DNA of 64,000 nucleotides, from the NCBI GenBank assembly GCA_903900265.1, contig CAIUMM010000077.1, forward strand, positions 27,242 to 91,241, in the 5' to 3' direction. The position numbers and the translations under genes were made by a program. Source of the stretch: an uncultured Pseudomonadota bacterium (GTDB lineage Bacteria > Myxococcota_A > UBA796 > SXON01). The notes beneath the pieces are model-generated. The model saw only the letters and a list, made by a program, of their open reading frames with translations. It was not told the origin of the DNA and did not search any database. Below, in pieces: positions 41,692-51,051 of this stretch; position 1 is the stretch's first letter, and each line of letters begins with the position of its first letter.

Positions 41692-42777
41692 ATGCGTCGC
41701 ACCCCGTTCTACCCCTTCCACAAAGAGGCCGGCGCCCGGCTCATCGACTTCGGCGGATGGGAGATGCCTGTCCAGTACACGGGCATCCTCGAAGAGCACG
41801 CCGCATGTCGCAACCACGTCGGCTTGTTCGACGTGTCCCACATGGGCGAGGTGTGGTTCCGTGGCCCGAAAGCGATGGACGCCGTCAGCCATCTGGTGAC
41901 CAATGACGTCAAGAAGTTGGCGCTCGGACAAGCGATGTACACCGCGATGTGCAACGAGCGCGGCGGTATCGTCGACGACCTGATCGTCTACAACGTCGCC
42001 CCGGAGGAGGTGCTGATCTGCGTCAACGCCGCGAACCGCGACAAAGACTACAACTGGATGGTCAGCCACAACCCCTTTGGCGTCGACATCGTCAACGAGT
42101 CGGACTTCTGGGCCCAGCTCGCCATCCAAGGCCGCCACGCGGAAGCGCTGCTTCAGACGCTGACCGACGTTCCGCTCGCGGGGATCAAGAACTACTGGTT
42201 CGCCAGCGGCACCGTCGCCGGTATCGAAGGCTGCATCATCGCGCGCACCGGCTACACCGGGGAAGACGGCTTTGAGGTGTTCCTGCCCGCCGGCGCCGCC
42301 GACATCCTGTGGCCGGCGATCCAGAAGGCCGGCGAGCCGTTCAAGCTCGCCAACATCGGCCTCGGCGCGCGTGACACGCTCCGCCTCGAGATGAAGTACT
42401 GCCTCTACGGCAACGACATCAACGACGACACCACGCCCCTCGAAGGCGGCCTCGCATGGGTGACCAAGCTCGACAAGGGCGAGTTCATCGGTCGGGATCC
42501 GATCCTCGCCCAGAAGGCTGCAGGCGTGCCGAAGCGTCTGGTCGGGCTCGTCGTTGAAGGACGCATCGCGCGTCCGCACAGCCCGATCGTGGTGAATGGT
42601 GCGGTCGTCGGTGAGGTCACCAGCGGCACGCGCTCGCCCAGCGTCGGGCTCAACCTCGCGATCGGCTATGTACCGTCCAACCTCGCGGCGGTCGGCACCG
42701 CCGTCGAAGTCGACATCCGCGGTACGTTAGCAGCCGCGAAGGTCGCAAAAACCCCGTTCTACACGCGCCCCTACTGA
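41692..42777 (+). CDS. gcvT: Glycine cleavage system T protein (aminomethyltransferase)
   Basis: A 361-residue tetrahydrofolate-dependent enzyme that takes the methylene group from aminomethyl-lipoyl-GcvH, releasing ammonia. It has RTPFYPFHKEAGARLIDFGGWEMPVQY, in pieces, at the start, then GGIVDDLIVY, and TGYTGEDGFEVF in the middle. Length is standard. It is followed by gcvH after 39 bases; gcvP is not in the window. No glycine riboswitch is visible upstream. Confidence 0.96.
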   Translation: MRRTPFYPFHKEAGARLIDFGGWEMPVQYTGILEEHAACRNHVGLFDVSHMGEVWFRGPKAMDAVSHLVTNDVKKLALGQAMYTAMCNERGGIVDDLIVYNVAPEEVLICVNAANRDKDYNWMVSHNPFGVDIVNESDFWAQLAIQGRHAEALLQTLTDVPLAGIKNYWFASGTVAGIEGCIIARTGYTGEDGFEVFLPAGAADILWPAIQKAGEPFKLANIGLGARDTLRLEMKYCLYGNDINDDTTPLEGGLAWVTKLDKGEFIGRDPILAQKAAGVPKRLVGLVVEGRIARPHSPIVVNGAVVGEVTSGTRSPSVGLNLAIGYVPSNLAAVGTAVEVDIRGTLAAAKVAKTPFYTRPY

Positions 42778-42816
42778 ACCAACTACCCACTTTCCTGCCT
42801 TGACTCTGGAGTCCCC

Positions 42817-43197
42817 ATGTCCTACCCCGCGCACTACAAGTACACCGACCAACACGAATGGCTCTCGATCGAAGGCGATGTCGCTACGGTCGGCATCACC
42901 CACCACGCTCAGGACGCCCTCGGCGACATCGTGCACGTCGAGCTGCCCGCGGTAGGCAAGACCTTCGCGCAGGGCAAGAGCGCGTGTGAAGTCGAGTCGG
43001 TCAAGGCCGTCTCCGACGTATACGCACCGATCTCCGGCACGATCACCGAGGTGAACGGCGCGCTGGACGGCAACGAAGCGGTGATCAACTCCGATCCGCA
43101 CGGCGGCGGCTGGCTGTTCAAGATCCGCATCACCAACCCTTCGGAGCTGGGCGCGTTGCTTGACGCAGCCGCCTACGAAGCGGTCGCAGCACACTGA
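42817..43197 (+). CDS. gcvH: Glycine cleavage system H protein
   Basis: A 126-residue lipoyl carrier that shuttles the aminomethyl group between GcvP and GcvT. The lipoylated lysine is K63 in EVESVKAVSDVYAP. Both the HEWLSIEGDVATVGIT strand region and the C-terminal GWLFKIRITNP are typical. The ATG has TCTGGAG upstream. It is the second gene of the gcv pair. Confidence 0.96.
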   Translation: MSYPAHYKYTDQHEWLSIEGDVATVGITHHAQDALGDIVHVELPAVGKTFAQGKSACEVESVKAVSDVYAPISGTITEVNGALDGNEAVINSDPHGGGWLFKIRITNPSELGALLDAAAYEAVAAH

Positions 43198-43217
43198 TCG
43201 GGCCCGCGGAGCTCGCC

Positions 43218-43880
43218 GTGCGCAACCTCCCCCTGCTGGCGATTCTGGCCCTGGCTCTGCCGGGTTGCCGATCGCCAGCACCAAAGGGGCAGACCGCCGA
43301 CGACTCCGCAGCACCGCAGGACTCGGACACCGCGCCGGACTCCGCGTGGGAGACCGCTGAGCCGCCACTGCCCGAAGATCGCGACAGCGACGGTTACACC
43401 GAAGACGTAGACTGCGACGACACCGATCCGCGGATCTCCCCCGCCGCTACCGAAGTCTGGAACGACCAGGACGACGACTGCGACGGACTCATTGACGCCG
43501 ATGGGCGATGGACCGGCACGATCGCGATGGCGGCCTCGGCCATCTATGAGGGTGCGCACCGGGACTTCAGCCTCAGCTGCCCGTTTGTAGGCACCCGAGA
43601 GGCCGGCACCCTGCACTTTGCGATCACGTGCACGCCCGACCCCACCGATGCCCTCGCGCAGCTCCTTTTGGGCGAGACCCTCGTGGTCACCGAAGCCGAC
43701 GCCCGCGTGAGCGGGGCGGAATGGTCAGACACGGTGATGTACACCTCGTCCAGCGGTTGGGACAGCCGCGGCGAAGGCGTGATCGCCTGGTCCGCGGTCG
43801 ACGCGGCCTCCGTGAACGTATCGATCTCCGGCGTCTCGTTGGCCGCCTCTGGCACAGGCAGCATCACCCGCACGGATTAG
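43218..43880 (+). CDS. Lipoprotein with MopE-type metal-binding motif
   Basis: A 220-residue protein with signal peptide and lipobox LPGC (Cys17), Asp/Ser-rich linker, and one MopE-like motif (EDVDCDDTDPRISP ... DQDDDCDGLID, about 66-96), in which acidic residues and two Cys bind metal. The C-terminal beta-rich part is unfamiliar. The GTG start at 43218 is preceded by GGAG. It is 20 bases after gcvH, yet unrelated in function. Confidence 0.8.
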   Translation: MRNLPLLAILALALPGCRSPAPKGQTADDSAAPQDSDTAPDSAWETAEPPLPEDRDSDGYTEDVDCDDTDPRISPAATEVWNDQDDDCDGLIDADGRWTGTIAMAASAIYEGAHRDFSLSCPFVGTREAGTLHFAITCTPDPTDALAQLLLGETLVVTEADARVSGAEWSDTVMYTSSSGWDSRGEGVIAWSAVDAASVNVSISGVSLAASGTGSITRTD

Positions 43881-43889
43881 ACCGCGCAG

Positions 43890-45737
43890 ATGAACTCTGC
43901 GCCCCGTCTCCTTTGTCTTCCGTTGCTCCTCAGCCTCGGAGCGCTCTCGTTCCCCGCCGCCGCTGCCGATGGCGCAGCGAAGGCCGAAGCAGAGCAATTC
44001 CTGCGCGTATACAACTCCATTTATCAGCGTTTATACACGGTAGACGCCGAAGCCGCTTGGGTTGGCGCCACCGACGTGAGCCCGGCCCATGAGGCGGCGC
44101 GCACCGGAGCCGATCAGGTCTACGCGGCGTTTGTAGGCGCCCCGGAGGTCATCAACGAAACCAAAGCCCTTCTGGCCCAAAAGGACGAGCTGGAGCCCAT
44201 TCAAGTGCTGCAGCTCCAGAAGATCCTCCTCGCGGCCGGGGCCAACCCCGGCACCATCCCCGACGTCGTCAACGCCCGCGTCGCCGCAGAGTCGCACCAG
44301 TCCGCGGTGATGGACGGCTTCGTGTTCTGCTACACGCAGCGCGCCGCCGACGGCACCTGCCCCGAGCCAAAAACCGCGAATGACATCGTCGATGCGCTGC
44401 AATCCGAGACCGATCTCAGCAAGCGCCTGCTGGTCTGGAACGCCTCCAAAGAGATCGGCGTGCCGCTCAAGCCCGGCTTGGTCGAGCTGCAACGCCTGCG
44501 GAATCAGGTCGCCCGGGAGATGGGCTACACCAGCTTTTTCGCGTTGCAGGTGGCAGATTACGGAATGACCGTGCCTGAGATGATGGCCCTGCTGGACGGC
44601 ATGACCGCCGACATGGCGCCGCTCTACAAGCAGCTGTCTACCTGGGCAAACCGCCAGCTTGCGCACAAGTACGGCCAGCCCCTGCCCGCCGGTCCCATGC
44701 CCGCGCACTGGTACCCGAACCGTTGGGCCCAGGAGTGGGACGGGCTCGTGGTCGGCGCCGACCTCGATCCCTACTTCAAAGGCAAAGACCCGAAGTGGAT
44801 CGTGCAGACCGCGGAGGCGTTCTACACCTCGATGGGCTTTGCGCCGCTGCCGCCCAGCTTTTGGGCGAAGTCCGACCTGTACCCGGCCCCGTTGGGCGCC
44901 GACGGCCAGCCTACGCGGCTCAAGAACGCGCACGCGAGCGCGTGGCACATCGACCTCAACGACGACATGCGCTCCCTGATGAGCGTACAGGCCGACAGCG
45001 AGTGGTTTTTCACCGCCCATCACGAGCTCGGCCACATCTACTACTACGACAGCTACGCGCGAAAAGAGGTGCCGCCCGTGCTGCGGGAAGGCGCCAACCG
45101 CGCGTTCCACGAAGGCATCGGCGAGCTGATCTCGATGGCCGCAGGACAGATCCCCTACCTCAGTCAGGTGGGAATTCTGCCCAAGAGCCTGAAGATCAAC
45201 CCGACACAGGCGATGCTGGTGGACGCGCTCGAAAAGACGGTGGCGTTCATTCCGTGGTCGGCCGGAACGATGAGCCACTTTGAGTACGAGCTGTACGAGA
45301 AGGACCTACCCGCCGACCAGTGGCAGGCGCGTTGGTGGGCCATGGCGCAGCAATATCAGGGAGTCGCGGTGCCGGACGCAGCGCGGTTGACCGACCCGAC
45401 GCTCTGCGACGCGTGCACAAAGACCCACATCAACGACGACCCCGCTGGCTACTACGACTATGCGCTCGCGACGGTCATCAAGTACCAATTGCACGAGCAC
45501 ATCGCGCTGAAGATCCTCCATCAAGACCCGCACACCTGCAACTACTACGGGAACAAAGAGGTCGGCGCATTCCTGAAGTCCGTGCTTGAAAAGGGCGCGA
45601 CCGAAGACTGGCGCAAGGTGTTGCGCGACGCCACCGGCGAGGACCTCTCCACCCGCGCGATGGTCGCCTACTTTGCGCCGCTGCAGGTCTGGCTGGAAAA
45701 AGAGAACGCAAAAGCAGCGAAAGCAGAAGCAAAGTAG
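43890..45737 (+). CDS. M2 family zinc metallopeptidase (ACE-like)
   Basis: A 615-residue protein with a cleavable signal peptide (FPAAAA near 21-26) and the zinc site HHELGH at 377-382 with the third ligand E408 in HEGIGE. Flanking sequences such as SEWFFTAHHE, GANRAFHEGIGELISMA and YELYEKDLP match peptidyl-dipeptidase A (angiotensin-converting enzyme family M2). It would remove dipeptides from peptide C-termini in the periplasm. It begins 9 bases after the MopE lipoprotein. Bacterial M2 peptidases are scattered. Confidence 0.9.
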   Translation: MNSAPRLLCLPLLLSLGALSFPAAAADGAAKAEAEQFLRVYNSIYQRLYTVDAEAAWVGATDVSPAHEAARTGADQVYAAFVGAPEVINETKALLAQKDELEPIQVLQLQKILLAAGANPGTIPDVVNARVAAESHQSAVMDGFVFCYTQRAADGTCPEPKTANDIVDALQSETDLSKRLLVWNASKEIGVPLKPGLVELQRLRNQVAREMGYTSFFALQVADYGMTVPEMMALLDGMTADMAPLYKQLSTWANRQLAHKYGQPLPAGPMPAHWYPNRWAQEWDGLVVGADLDPYFKGKDPKWIVQTAEAFYTSMGFAPLPPSFWAKSDLYPAPLGADGQPTRLKNAHASAWHIDLNDDMRSLMSVQADSEWFFTAHHELGHIYYYDSYARKEVPPVLREGANRAFHEGIGELISMAAGQIPYLSQVGILPKSLKINPTQAMLVDALEKTVAFIPWSAGTMSHFEYELYEKDLPADQWQARWWAMAQQYQGVAVPDAARLTDPTLCDACTKTHINDDPAGYYDYALATVIKYQLHEHIALKILHQDPHTCNYYGNKEVGAFLKSVLEKGATEDWRKVLRDATGEDLSTRAMVAYFAPLQVWLEKENAKAAKAEAK

Positions 45738-45815
45738 TCGAGTCGCAAACGGAAGGCCTCGGCGGACTCGCCACCGCGCCTACCCGTGACTACGCTATTC
45801 CCATAGCTGGAACTC

Positions 45816-47642
45816 ATGCGTCCGAACATCGCGAACCTCGCCCTCGTCGCCCTGACCCTGTTGCTCGGCCTGCTCATCGCGGGCGCGATCGCCACACGTC
45901 ACGGCACCAAGTCTGTTCCCTACTCAGAATTCAAAGACTTGGTGTCCACGGACAAGGTCGACGAGGTGACCTTCAGCGGCCAAAGCATCGTCGGAAAGCT
46001 CAAAGAGCCGATCGAAGGTGCGCAGCAGGTCGCGGCGATGAGCATCCCTGAGGATGACTCTTTGGTGCGTATGCTCCAAGAAAAGCAGATCGCCTACGGG
46101 GCGGTAGCCGAGGCTGGATGCAGCGACGGCGCGATGTTTGGCATGGCGGCGTTGTTTGCGCTCTCGCTGTGGATGTTCATGGGGCGCCAAGGCCAGGGCG
46201 GAAACGGCCCCGGCATCGCAACTTTCGGCAGGTCCTCAGCGCGCCTCGCCCCGGTCGAAGGCACGGGCGTCACCTTCAAAGACGTAGCGGGGATTGATGA
46301 AGCCAAAGAAGATCTCGACGAGATCGTCCAGTTCCTGAAGACCCCGGAGCGCTTCACCCGCCTCGGCGGCAAGATCCCCAAAGGCGTGCTACTGATCGGG
46401 CCCCCCGGAACGGGCAAGACCCTCCTCGCCCGTGCGGTCGCTGGAGAAGCTGGAGTGCCGTTCTTCAGCATCTCGGGCTCGGACTTCGTCGAGATGTTCG
46501 TAGGCGTGGGCGCCGCCCGCGTGCGCGACCTGTTCAAGCAAGCCACCGAGCGCGCCCCGTGCATCATCTTCATCGATGAGATCGACGCCGTCGGCAAGGC
46601 GCGCGGCTCTGGCGGGCCGGTGGGCGGTCATGACGAGCGCGAGCAGACGCTGAACCAGCTGCTCGTCGAGATGGACGGCTTTGACGGACGCAAAGGCATC
46701 ATCATCATGGCGGCGACCAACCGCCCCGAGACCCTCGACCAAGCGCTGCTGCGCGCAGGCCGCTTTGACCGTCAGGTCGTCGTTGATCCTCCCGATGTTC
46801 GCGGGCGCGAGGCGATCCTGATGGTGCACGCACGCGGAATGCGGCTCGATCCGAACGTCGACATGCGCGAAGTCGCGCAGCGCACGTCCGGGTTCACCGG
46901 CGCCGACCTCGCGAATGCCCTCAATGAAGCCGCGCTTCTGGCGGCGCGCCGCTCGAAGGACATGATCACCTTCTCCGAGATCGACGAAGCCGTAGAGCGG
47001 CTGTCCCTCGGCGTGGAGCGCAAGTCCCGCCGGATCTCCGACGAAGAGCGAAAGATGACCGCCTACCACGAAGCCGGTCATGCCTTGTGCGCCGCCGCCT
47101 CCGAGCATTCGTTCCCGGTGCAAAAAATCAGCATCATCCCTCGCGGAATGACGGGCGGCGTCACCCGCTTCACCCCGCCAGAAGGGCGCATCGGCGCCAC
47201 GCGCAGCGAATTGCTCGCGCGCCTGACGATGGGGCTGGGCGGTCTCGCCGCCGAGGCCGAGTTCATGGGGGACGTCACGACAGGCGCGAAGTCCGACATC
47301 GCGATGTGCTCGGCTACGGCACGGTCGATGATCACCGAGTACGGCATGTCCGACCGGCTCGGCGCGGTTCATTACGGAAGCGACCGCCCGAACGCCTTCG
47401 GCGGCGCCAGCCGCGACGTCGTGATCAGCGATGTCACCGCTCGGGAGATCGACGCCGAGGTCCGCCGTATGATCGACGAAGCGCAAGAGCGTGCGCAGTC
47501 GATCATGCGCCAGAACCGCGACTTGATGAGCGACATGGCGAACTACCTGATGGAGCACGAGGTGATGGACGGCGACACGCTCAAAGAATTCACCGGTCGC
47601 GTTCGCAAGTTGACGCTCGTCCCCCACCAGACCACGGGCTGA
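45816..47642 (+). CDS. ftsH: ATP-dependent zinc metalloprotease FtsH
   Basis: A 608-residue AAA+ membrane protease that degrades misfolded or regulatory membrane and cytosolic proteins. Two N-terminal helices (about 7-27 and 104-124) flank a short periplasmic part. Then come the AAA domain (Walker A GPPGTGKT 195-202, Walker [12 protein letters not shown]), the second region of homology ([20 protein letters not shown]) and the zinc site HEAGH at 418-422. The length is normal. It ends 4 bases before the UbiD gene. Confidence 0.97.
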   Translation: MRPNIANLALVALTLLLGLLIAGAIATRHGTKSVPYSEFKDLVSTDKVDEVTFSGQSIVGKLKEPIEGAQQVAAMSIPEDDSLVRMLQEKQIAYGAVAEAGCSDGAMFGMAALFALSLWMFMGRQGQGGNGPGIATFGRSSARLAPVEGTGVTFKDVAGIDEAKEDLDEIVQFLKTPERFTRLGGKIPKGVLLIGPPGTGKTLLARAVAGEAGVPFFSISGSDFVEMFVGVGAARVRDLFKQATERAPCIIFIDEIDAVGKARGSGGPVGGHDEREQTLNQLLVEMDGFDGRKGIIIMAATNRPETLDQALLRAGRFDRQVVVDPPDVRGREAILMVHARGMRLDPNVDMREVAQRTSGFTGADLANALNEAALLAARRSKDMITFSEIDEAVERLSLGVERKSRRISDEERKMTAYHEAGHALCAAASEHSFPVQKISIIPRGMTGGVTRFTPPEGRIGATRSELLARLTMGLGGLAAEAEFMGDVTTGAKSDIAMCSATARSMITEYGMSDRLGAVHYGSDRPNAFGGASRDVVISDVTAREIDAEVRRMIDEAQERAQSIMRQNRDLMSDMANYLMEHEVMDGDTLKEFTGRVRKLTLVPHQTTG

Positions 47643-47646
47643 TCCC

Positions 47647-49440
47647 ATGCGTGATCTACGAGTGTTTCTCGATGCGCTGCGCGCTGAGGGTGAGCTGATT
47701 GAGGTGGAGTGCGAGGTAGACCCGCACCTGGAGATCGCCGAGGTGCATCGCCGGGTGATCGCCGCCAACGGCCCGGCGATCCTATTCAAGCACCCCAAGG
47801 GCTCGAGCATCCCGGTGGTCACCAACCTGTTCGGGACCAAGAAGCGGGTAGATCTCGCGTTCGGCCCGCGCGCGGGAGAATTCGTGCGCCGGGTGGCCTC
47901 GTTGCCGCACGAGCTGATGCCGCCGACATTGCCAAAGGCGTGGGCACAGCGAGACCTCGCCTGGCAGGCGTTGTCGGTCGGGCTGTCGCGCTCCTCCAAG
48001 GGCCCGGTCACCGAGGTGATCGAGCGCCCGGGAGACCTCACGAAGATCCCGATGCTCACAAGCTGGAAGGAGGACGGCGGGGCGTTTGTCACGCTGCCGT
48101 TGGTCTACACCGAGCATCCTGAAAATCACTCCCACAACCTTGGGATGTACCGAATCCATCGGCACGGCCCGAGCCTGACGGGTGTGCACTGGCAGATCGG
48201 CAAGGGCGGCGGCTTCCACCACCAAATCGCCGAACAAGCCGGGCAAGCCCTGCCGGTGAACCTCTACGTCGGAGGGCCGCCCGGGCTGATCTGCTCGGCC
48301 GTTGCGCCGCTCCCCGAAAACCTGCCCGAGCTGCTTTTGGCGTCGCTGCTGGTAGGCGAGCGCCTGCGGACCTGCGACAACCCCGCGGGGCCGCTGCAGC
48401 TGGTCGCCGACGCGGAGTTTGCGATCGTCGGAAAGGTGCCTGCGGGTCGACGCCATCCCGAAGGCCCCTTCGGCGACCATTACGGATATTACTCCTTGCA
48501 GCACGACTACCCGGTGATCGAGGTCGACGCCGTGCTGCACCGCAAGGGCGCGATCTGGCCGGCGACCGTCGTCGGGAAGCCACGCCAAGAAGACTTCTAT
48601 CTGGGCGATTTCCTCCAGGAGCTGCTGTCCCCGCTGTTCCCGCTGGTCATGCCGACGGTCCGCGACATCTGGTCCTACGGGGAGACCGGCTACCACGCCC
48701 TCTCCGCCGCTGTCGTCCGCGATCGGTACCACCGCGAAGCCATGGCGAGCGCCTTCCGCATCCTCGGAGAAGGGCAGCTATCGCTTACCAAGTTCCTGAT
48801 TCTCATCGATCAGCCGATCGACCTCAAAGACTTCAAGAAGGTGTTCGAGCACCTGCTCGCGCGTTTCCGCCCAGAGACCGACCTCTACGTGTTCGCCAAC
48901 ACGTCGATCGACACGCTGGACTACGCAGGTCCGGAGGTCAATAAGGGTTCGAAAGGCGTGATGCTGGGTATCGGAGCGCCGGTACGCGATCTTCCGCGTG
49001 TTTTTCGCGGCGAGGTTCCCCGCGGCGTACGCGAGGTCGCGGTGTACTGCGCCGGCTGTCTGGTCGTCGAAGGCCCGAGCTTTGCCGACGACCCAGGCTT
49101 CGCCGATGCGCTCACCGGCGCGTTTCCCGAGTGGCCGATGGTGGTGTTGGTCGACAACGCAGCGAGAGCCGTCGCGTCCGATGCGCGCTTCTTGTGGACC
49201 GCGTTCACCCGCATGGAGCCCGCTGCCGACCTGCATGGAAAGCAGAGCATCGTCCGGAATCACCTCGCATTTTCGGGCAGCATCGCGCTCGATGCCCGCA
49301 TCAAGCCCTGGTACCCGGGCGAGCTGTTCTGTGACCCGGAGACCGCCAACACGGTGACGAATCGCTGGGGCGAGTACTTCCCGGCGTCCGGCCGCAAGGT
49401 GGAGATGGGAGACTCGGATGTAGGGCATCTGGATCGTTAG
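47647..49440 (+). CDS. UbiD family decarboxylase
   Basis: A 597-residue prenyl-FMN-dependent decarboxylase. Motifs: LGMYRIHRHG, QIGKGGGFHHQ, APLPENLPELLLASLL and PEGPFGDHYGYYSL, where the acidic residue pair around GPFG belongs to the active site. Candidates are UbiD (ubiquinone), an aromatic-acid decarboxylase, or the MqnL-type enzyme of futalosine menaquinone synthesis; mqnD is 1.6 kb downstream on the other strand, favouring the last. No UbiX-like partner is in the window. Confidence 0.88.
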   Translation: MRDLRVFLDALRAEGELIEVECEVDPHLEIAEVHRRVIAANGPAILFKHPKGSSIPVVTNLFGTKKRVDLAFGPRAGEFVRRVASLPHELMPPTLPKAWAQRDLAWQALSVGLSRSSKGPVTEVIERPGDLTKIPMLTSWKEDGGAFVTLPLVYTEHPENHSHNLGMYRIHRHGPSLTGVHWQIGKGGGFHHQIAEQAGQALPVNLYVGGPPGLICSAVAPLPENLPELLLASLLVGERLRTCDNPAGPLQLVADAEFAIVGKVPAGRRHPEGPFGDHYGYYSLQHDYPVIEVDAVLHRKGAIWPATVVGKPRQEDFYLGDFLQELLSPLFPLVMPTVRDIWSYGETGYHALSAAVVRDRYHREAMASAFRILGEGQLSLTKFLILIDQPIDLKDFKKVFEHLLARFRPETDLYVFANTSIDTLDYAGPEVNKGSKGVMLGIGAPVRDLPRVFRGEVPRGVREVAVYCAGCLVVEGPSFADDPGFADALTGAFPEWPMVVLVDNAARAVASDARFLWTAFTRMEPAADLHGKQSIVRNHLAFSGSIALDARIKPWYPGELFCDPETANTVTNRWGEYFPASGRKVEMGDSDVGHLDR

Positions 49441-49473
49441 GAAGCGTTATACGTGCCGCGCTAGGAGCAGAAG

Positions 49474-50688
49474 TTGCACAACGTCGCGGCCCGCACCGAC
49501 CCAGGAAAGAAGCGCCCCCACAACGAAGACGCCATGGCCACGCTGCCCGAGCAGGGCATCTATGTGGTGTGTGACGGCGTAGGAGGACGCGCGGCGGGTG
49601 AGGTCGCCGCGGCGATCTGCGTCGACGCGTTTCGAGCCGCAGCGGCGAACATCGCCCAGCGGGTGACGAACTTCAACGCCACGCCGACGCTCGAGACGCG
49701 AAACAGCGTGCTGATCGCCATGGATGACGCGTGTCAAGCGGCCAGTCGACGCATCTACGAGACCGCGGAGGTCGAAGCCAAAGCGGGCATGACCACCACG
49801 CTCGTGGTCGCCGTGTTTGGCAGCGGCACCGCGTTTCTTTGCCACGTAGGCGACTCCCGAGCCTACCTCGTGCGCAACCGGCAGGTGCACCAGCTCACCG
49901 AAGACCACTCGATGGTCAACGAACTGGTCCGCAGCGGCAAGATGACGCTGGTTGAAGCCCGCGCATCGCGCCATCGTCACGTCATTACGCGCGCGGTCGG
50001 GCTTTACCCCACCGTTCAACCGTCCCTCGCAGCCGTAGACGTAGCCGCCGGCGACCGCTTCATCCTGTGCTCAGACGGCCTCTCCGACGTCGTCACCGAA
50101 GACATCATCGCTGAGCAAGGCAGCCACCCCAGCATCGAAGTCGGCGTTGAAGCGTTGCTTCAAGCTGCGCTTGATCGTGGCGGACCCGACAACATCACCG
50201 TCGTCGTCGTCGACCCCTCGGTGGGCGAGCCCGTGGATGAAGCTGCCGCCCGCGCGCGGATGCTCGAGACGCTGTTCTTGTTTCAAGACATCCCCTACCC
50301 GCAGCGCCTGCAGGTCTCCCGCATCATGCAGGAGCATTATTTCGGGCCGGGAGACGAGCTATTTGCCGCGGGGGCGCTGGAGCGCCGTATGTACGTCATC
50401 CTCGAGGGTGACGTCGTCGTCGAGCGCAACGGCACCGAGCTCGCGCGACTGACCGCAGGCGAACACTTCGGTGAGCTCTCGCTCATCGACTCCCAGCCGC
50501 GTTCGGCGAGCGTGCACGCCATCTCCTTCGGCAGCGCCATCAGCGTCAGCACCGAGGACCTCGAAGTCTTCTGCCGCGAGGAGCCGCTTCTGGGCAACAT
50601 GTTGCTTTGGAAGCTGATGAACGTGATGGGCGCGCGCCTTCGGGCCACCAGCGAGCAACTCGCGTCGCTTCAAGCCAGCGCCAAGTAG
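49474..50688 (+). CDS. PP2C phosphatase with cyclic-nucleotide-binding domain
   Basis: A 404-residue fusion. Residues 1-250 form a PP2C/PPM serine/threonine phosphatase: RPHNEDA (metal Asp), VVCDGVGG (D34), and HVGDSRAYL, LCSDGLSDVV, RGGPDNITVVVV. Residues 285-395 resemble a Crp-type cNMP-binding domain: ELFAAGALERRMYVILEG and GEHFGELSLID with PRSASV. It probably dephosphorylates a Ser/Thr-kinase target when cyclic nucleotide is bound. The start is TTG at 49474 with AGGAG seven bases before; no ATG fits. Confidence 0.9.
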   Translation: MHNVAARTDPGKKRPHNEDAMATLPEQGIYVVCDGVGGRAAGEVAAAICVDAFRAAAANIAQRVTNFNATPTLETRNSVLIAMDDACQAASRRIYETAEVEAKAGMTTTLVVAVFGSGTAFLCHVGDSRAYLVRNRQVHQLTEDHSMVNELVRSGKMTLVEARASRHRHVITRAVGLYPTVQPSLAAVDVAAGDRFILCSDGLSDVVTEDIIAEQGSHPSIEVGVEALLQAALDRGGPDNITVVVVDPSVGEPVDEAAARARMLETLFLFQDIPYPQRLQVSRIMQEHYFGPGDELFAAGALERRMYVILEGDVVVERNGTELARLTAGEHFGELSLIDSQPRSASVHAISFGSAISVSTEDLEVFCREEPLLGNMLLWKLMNVMGARLRATSEQLASLQASAK

Positions 50689-50703
50689 GCACCGACGAGG
50701 CGG

Positions 50704-51051
50704 TCACACCACGCGGGAAAGGACCGCGCCATCGCGAAGGACGATGAGCACGGTGCAGGTCTCGGCCGCAGACTCGACCTTCAACGCCCAGGAGTGCGGC
50801 TGCCCGGCGATGCCGCCCAACATGGCTACCGCTTCTGCGCCCGCTCCGAGTGAGCGCGCCTCGGCGTCGCGAAGATCGGCTGCGAGCAGGGAAAAATCCC
50901 AGCGGATCACCTCGCGACCGCGGCGCACAAAGAAGATCGGCATCTTCAACCCTTCCGGCTGTAGAAGCTCCGCTTCCAAAAGCAACGGGATGGCCTCGGA
51001 GAGCGGCGGCAGCGGCCGTCGGAGCTGGTAGCGCGTGCCCTGCAGCTTCAT
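50704..51051 (-). CDS. Hypothetical protein downstream of mqnD
   Basis: A 115-residue soluble protein with alternating beta and helical segments (ATG 51051: MKLQGTRYQLRRPLPPL), no signal peptide. The ATG overlaps the mqnD stop as TGATG, which suggests joint translation. I do not recognise the family. It is convergent with the PP2C gene, 15 bases away. Confidence 0.7.
   Translation of the reverse strand: MKLQGTRYQLRRPLPPLSEAIPLLLEAELLQPEGLKMPIFFVRRGREVIRWDFSLLAADLRDAEARSLGAGAEAVAMLGGIAGQPHSWALKVESAAETCTVLIVLRDGAVLSRVV

Noticed and set aside
46389..48092. Minus-strand open frame of 567 codons opposite ftsH and the UbiD gene
   Set aside because: Both opposite genes are unmistakable on the plus strand; the antisense translation has no recognisable domain.
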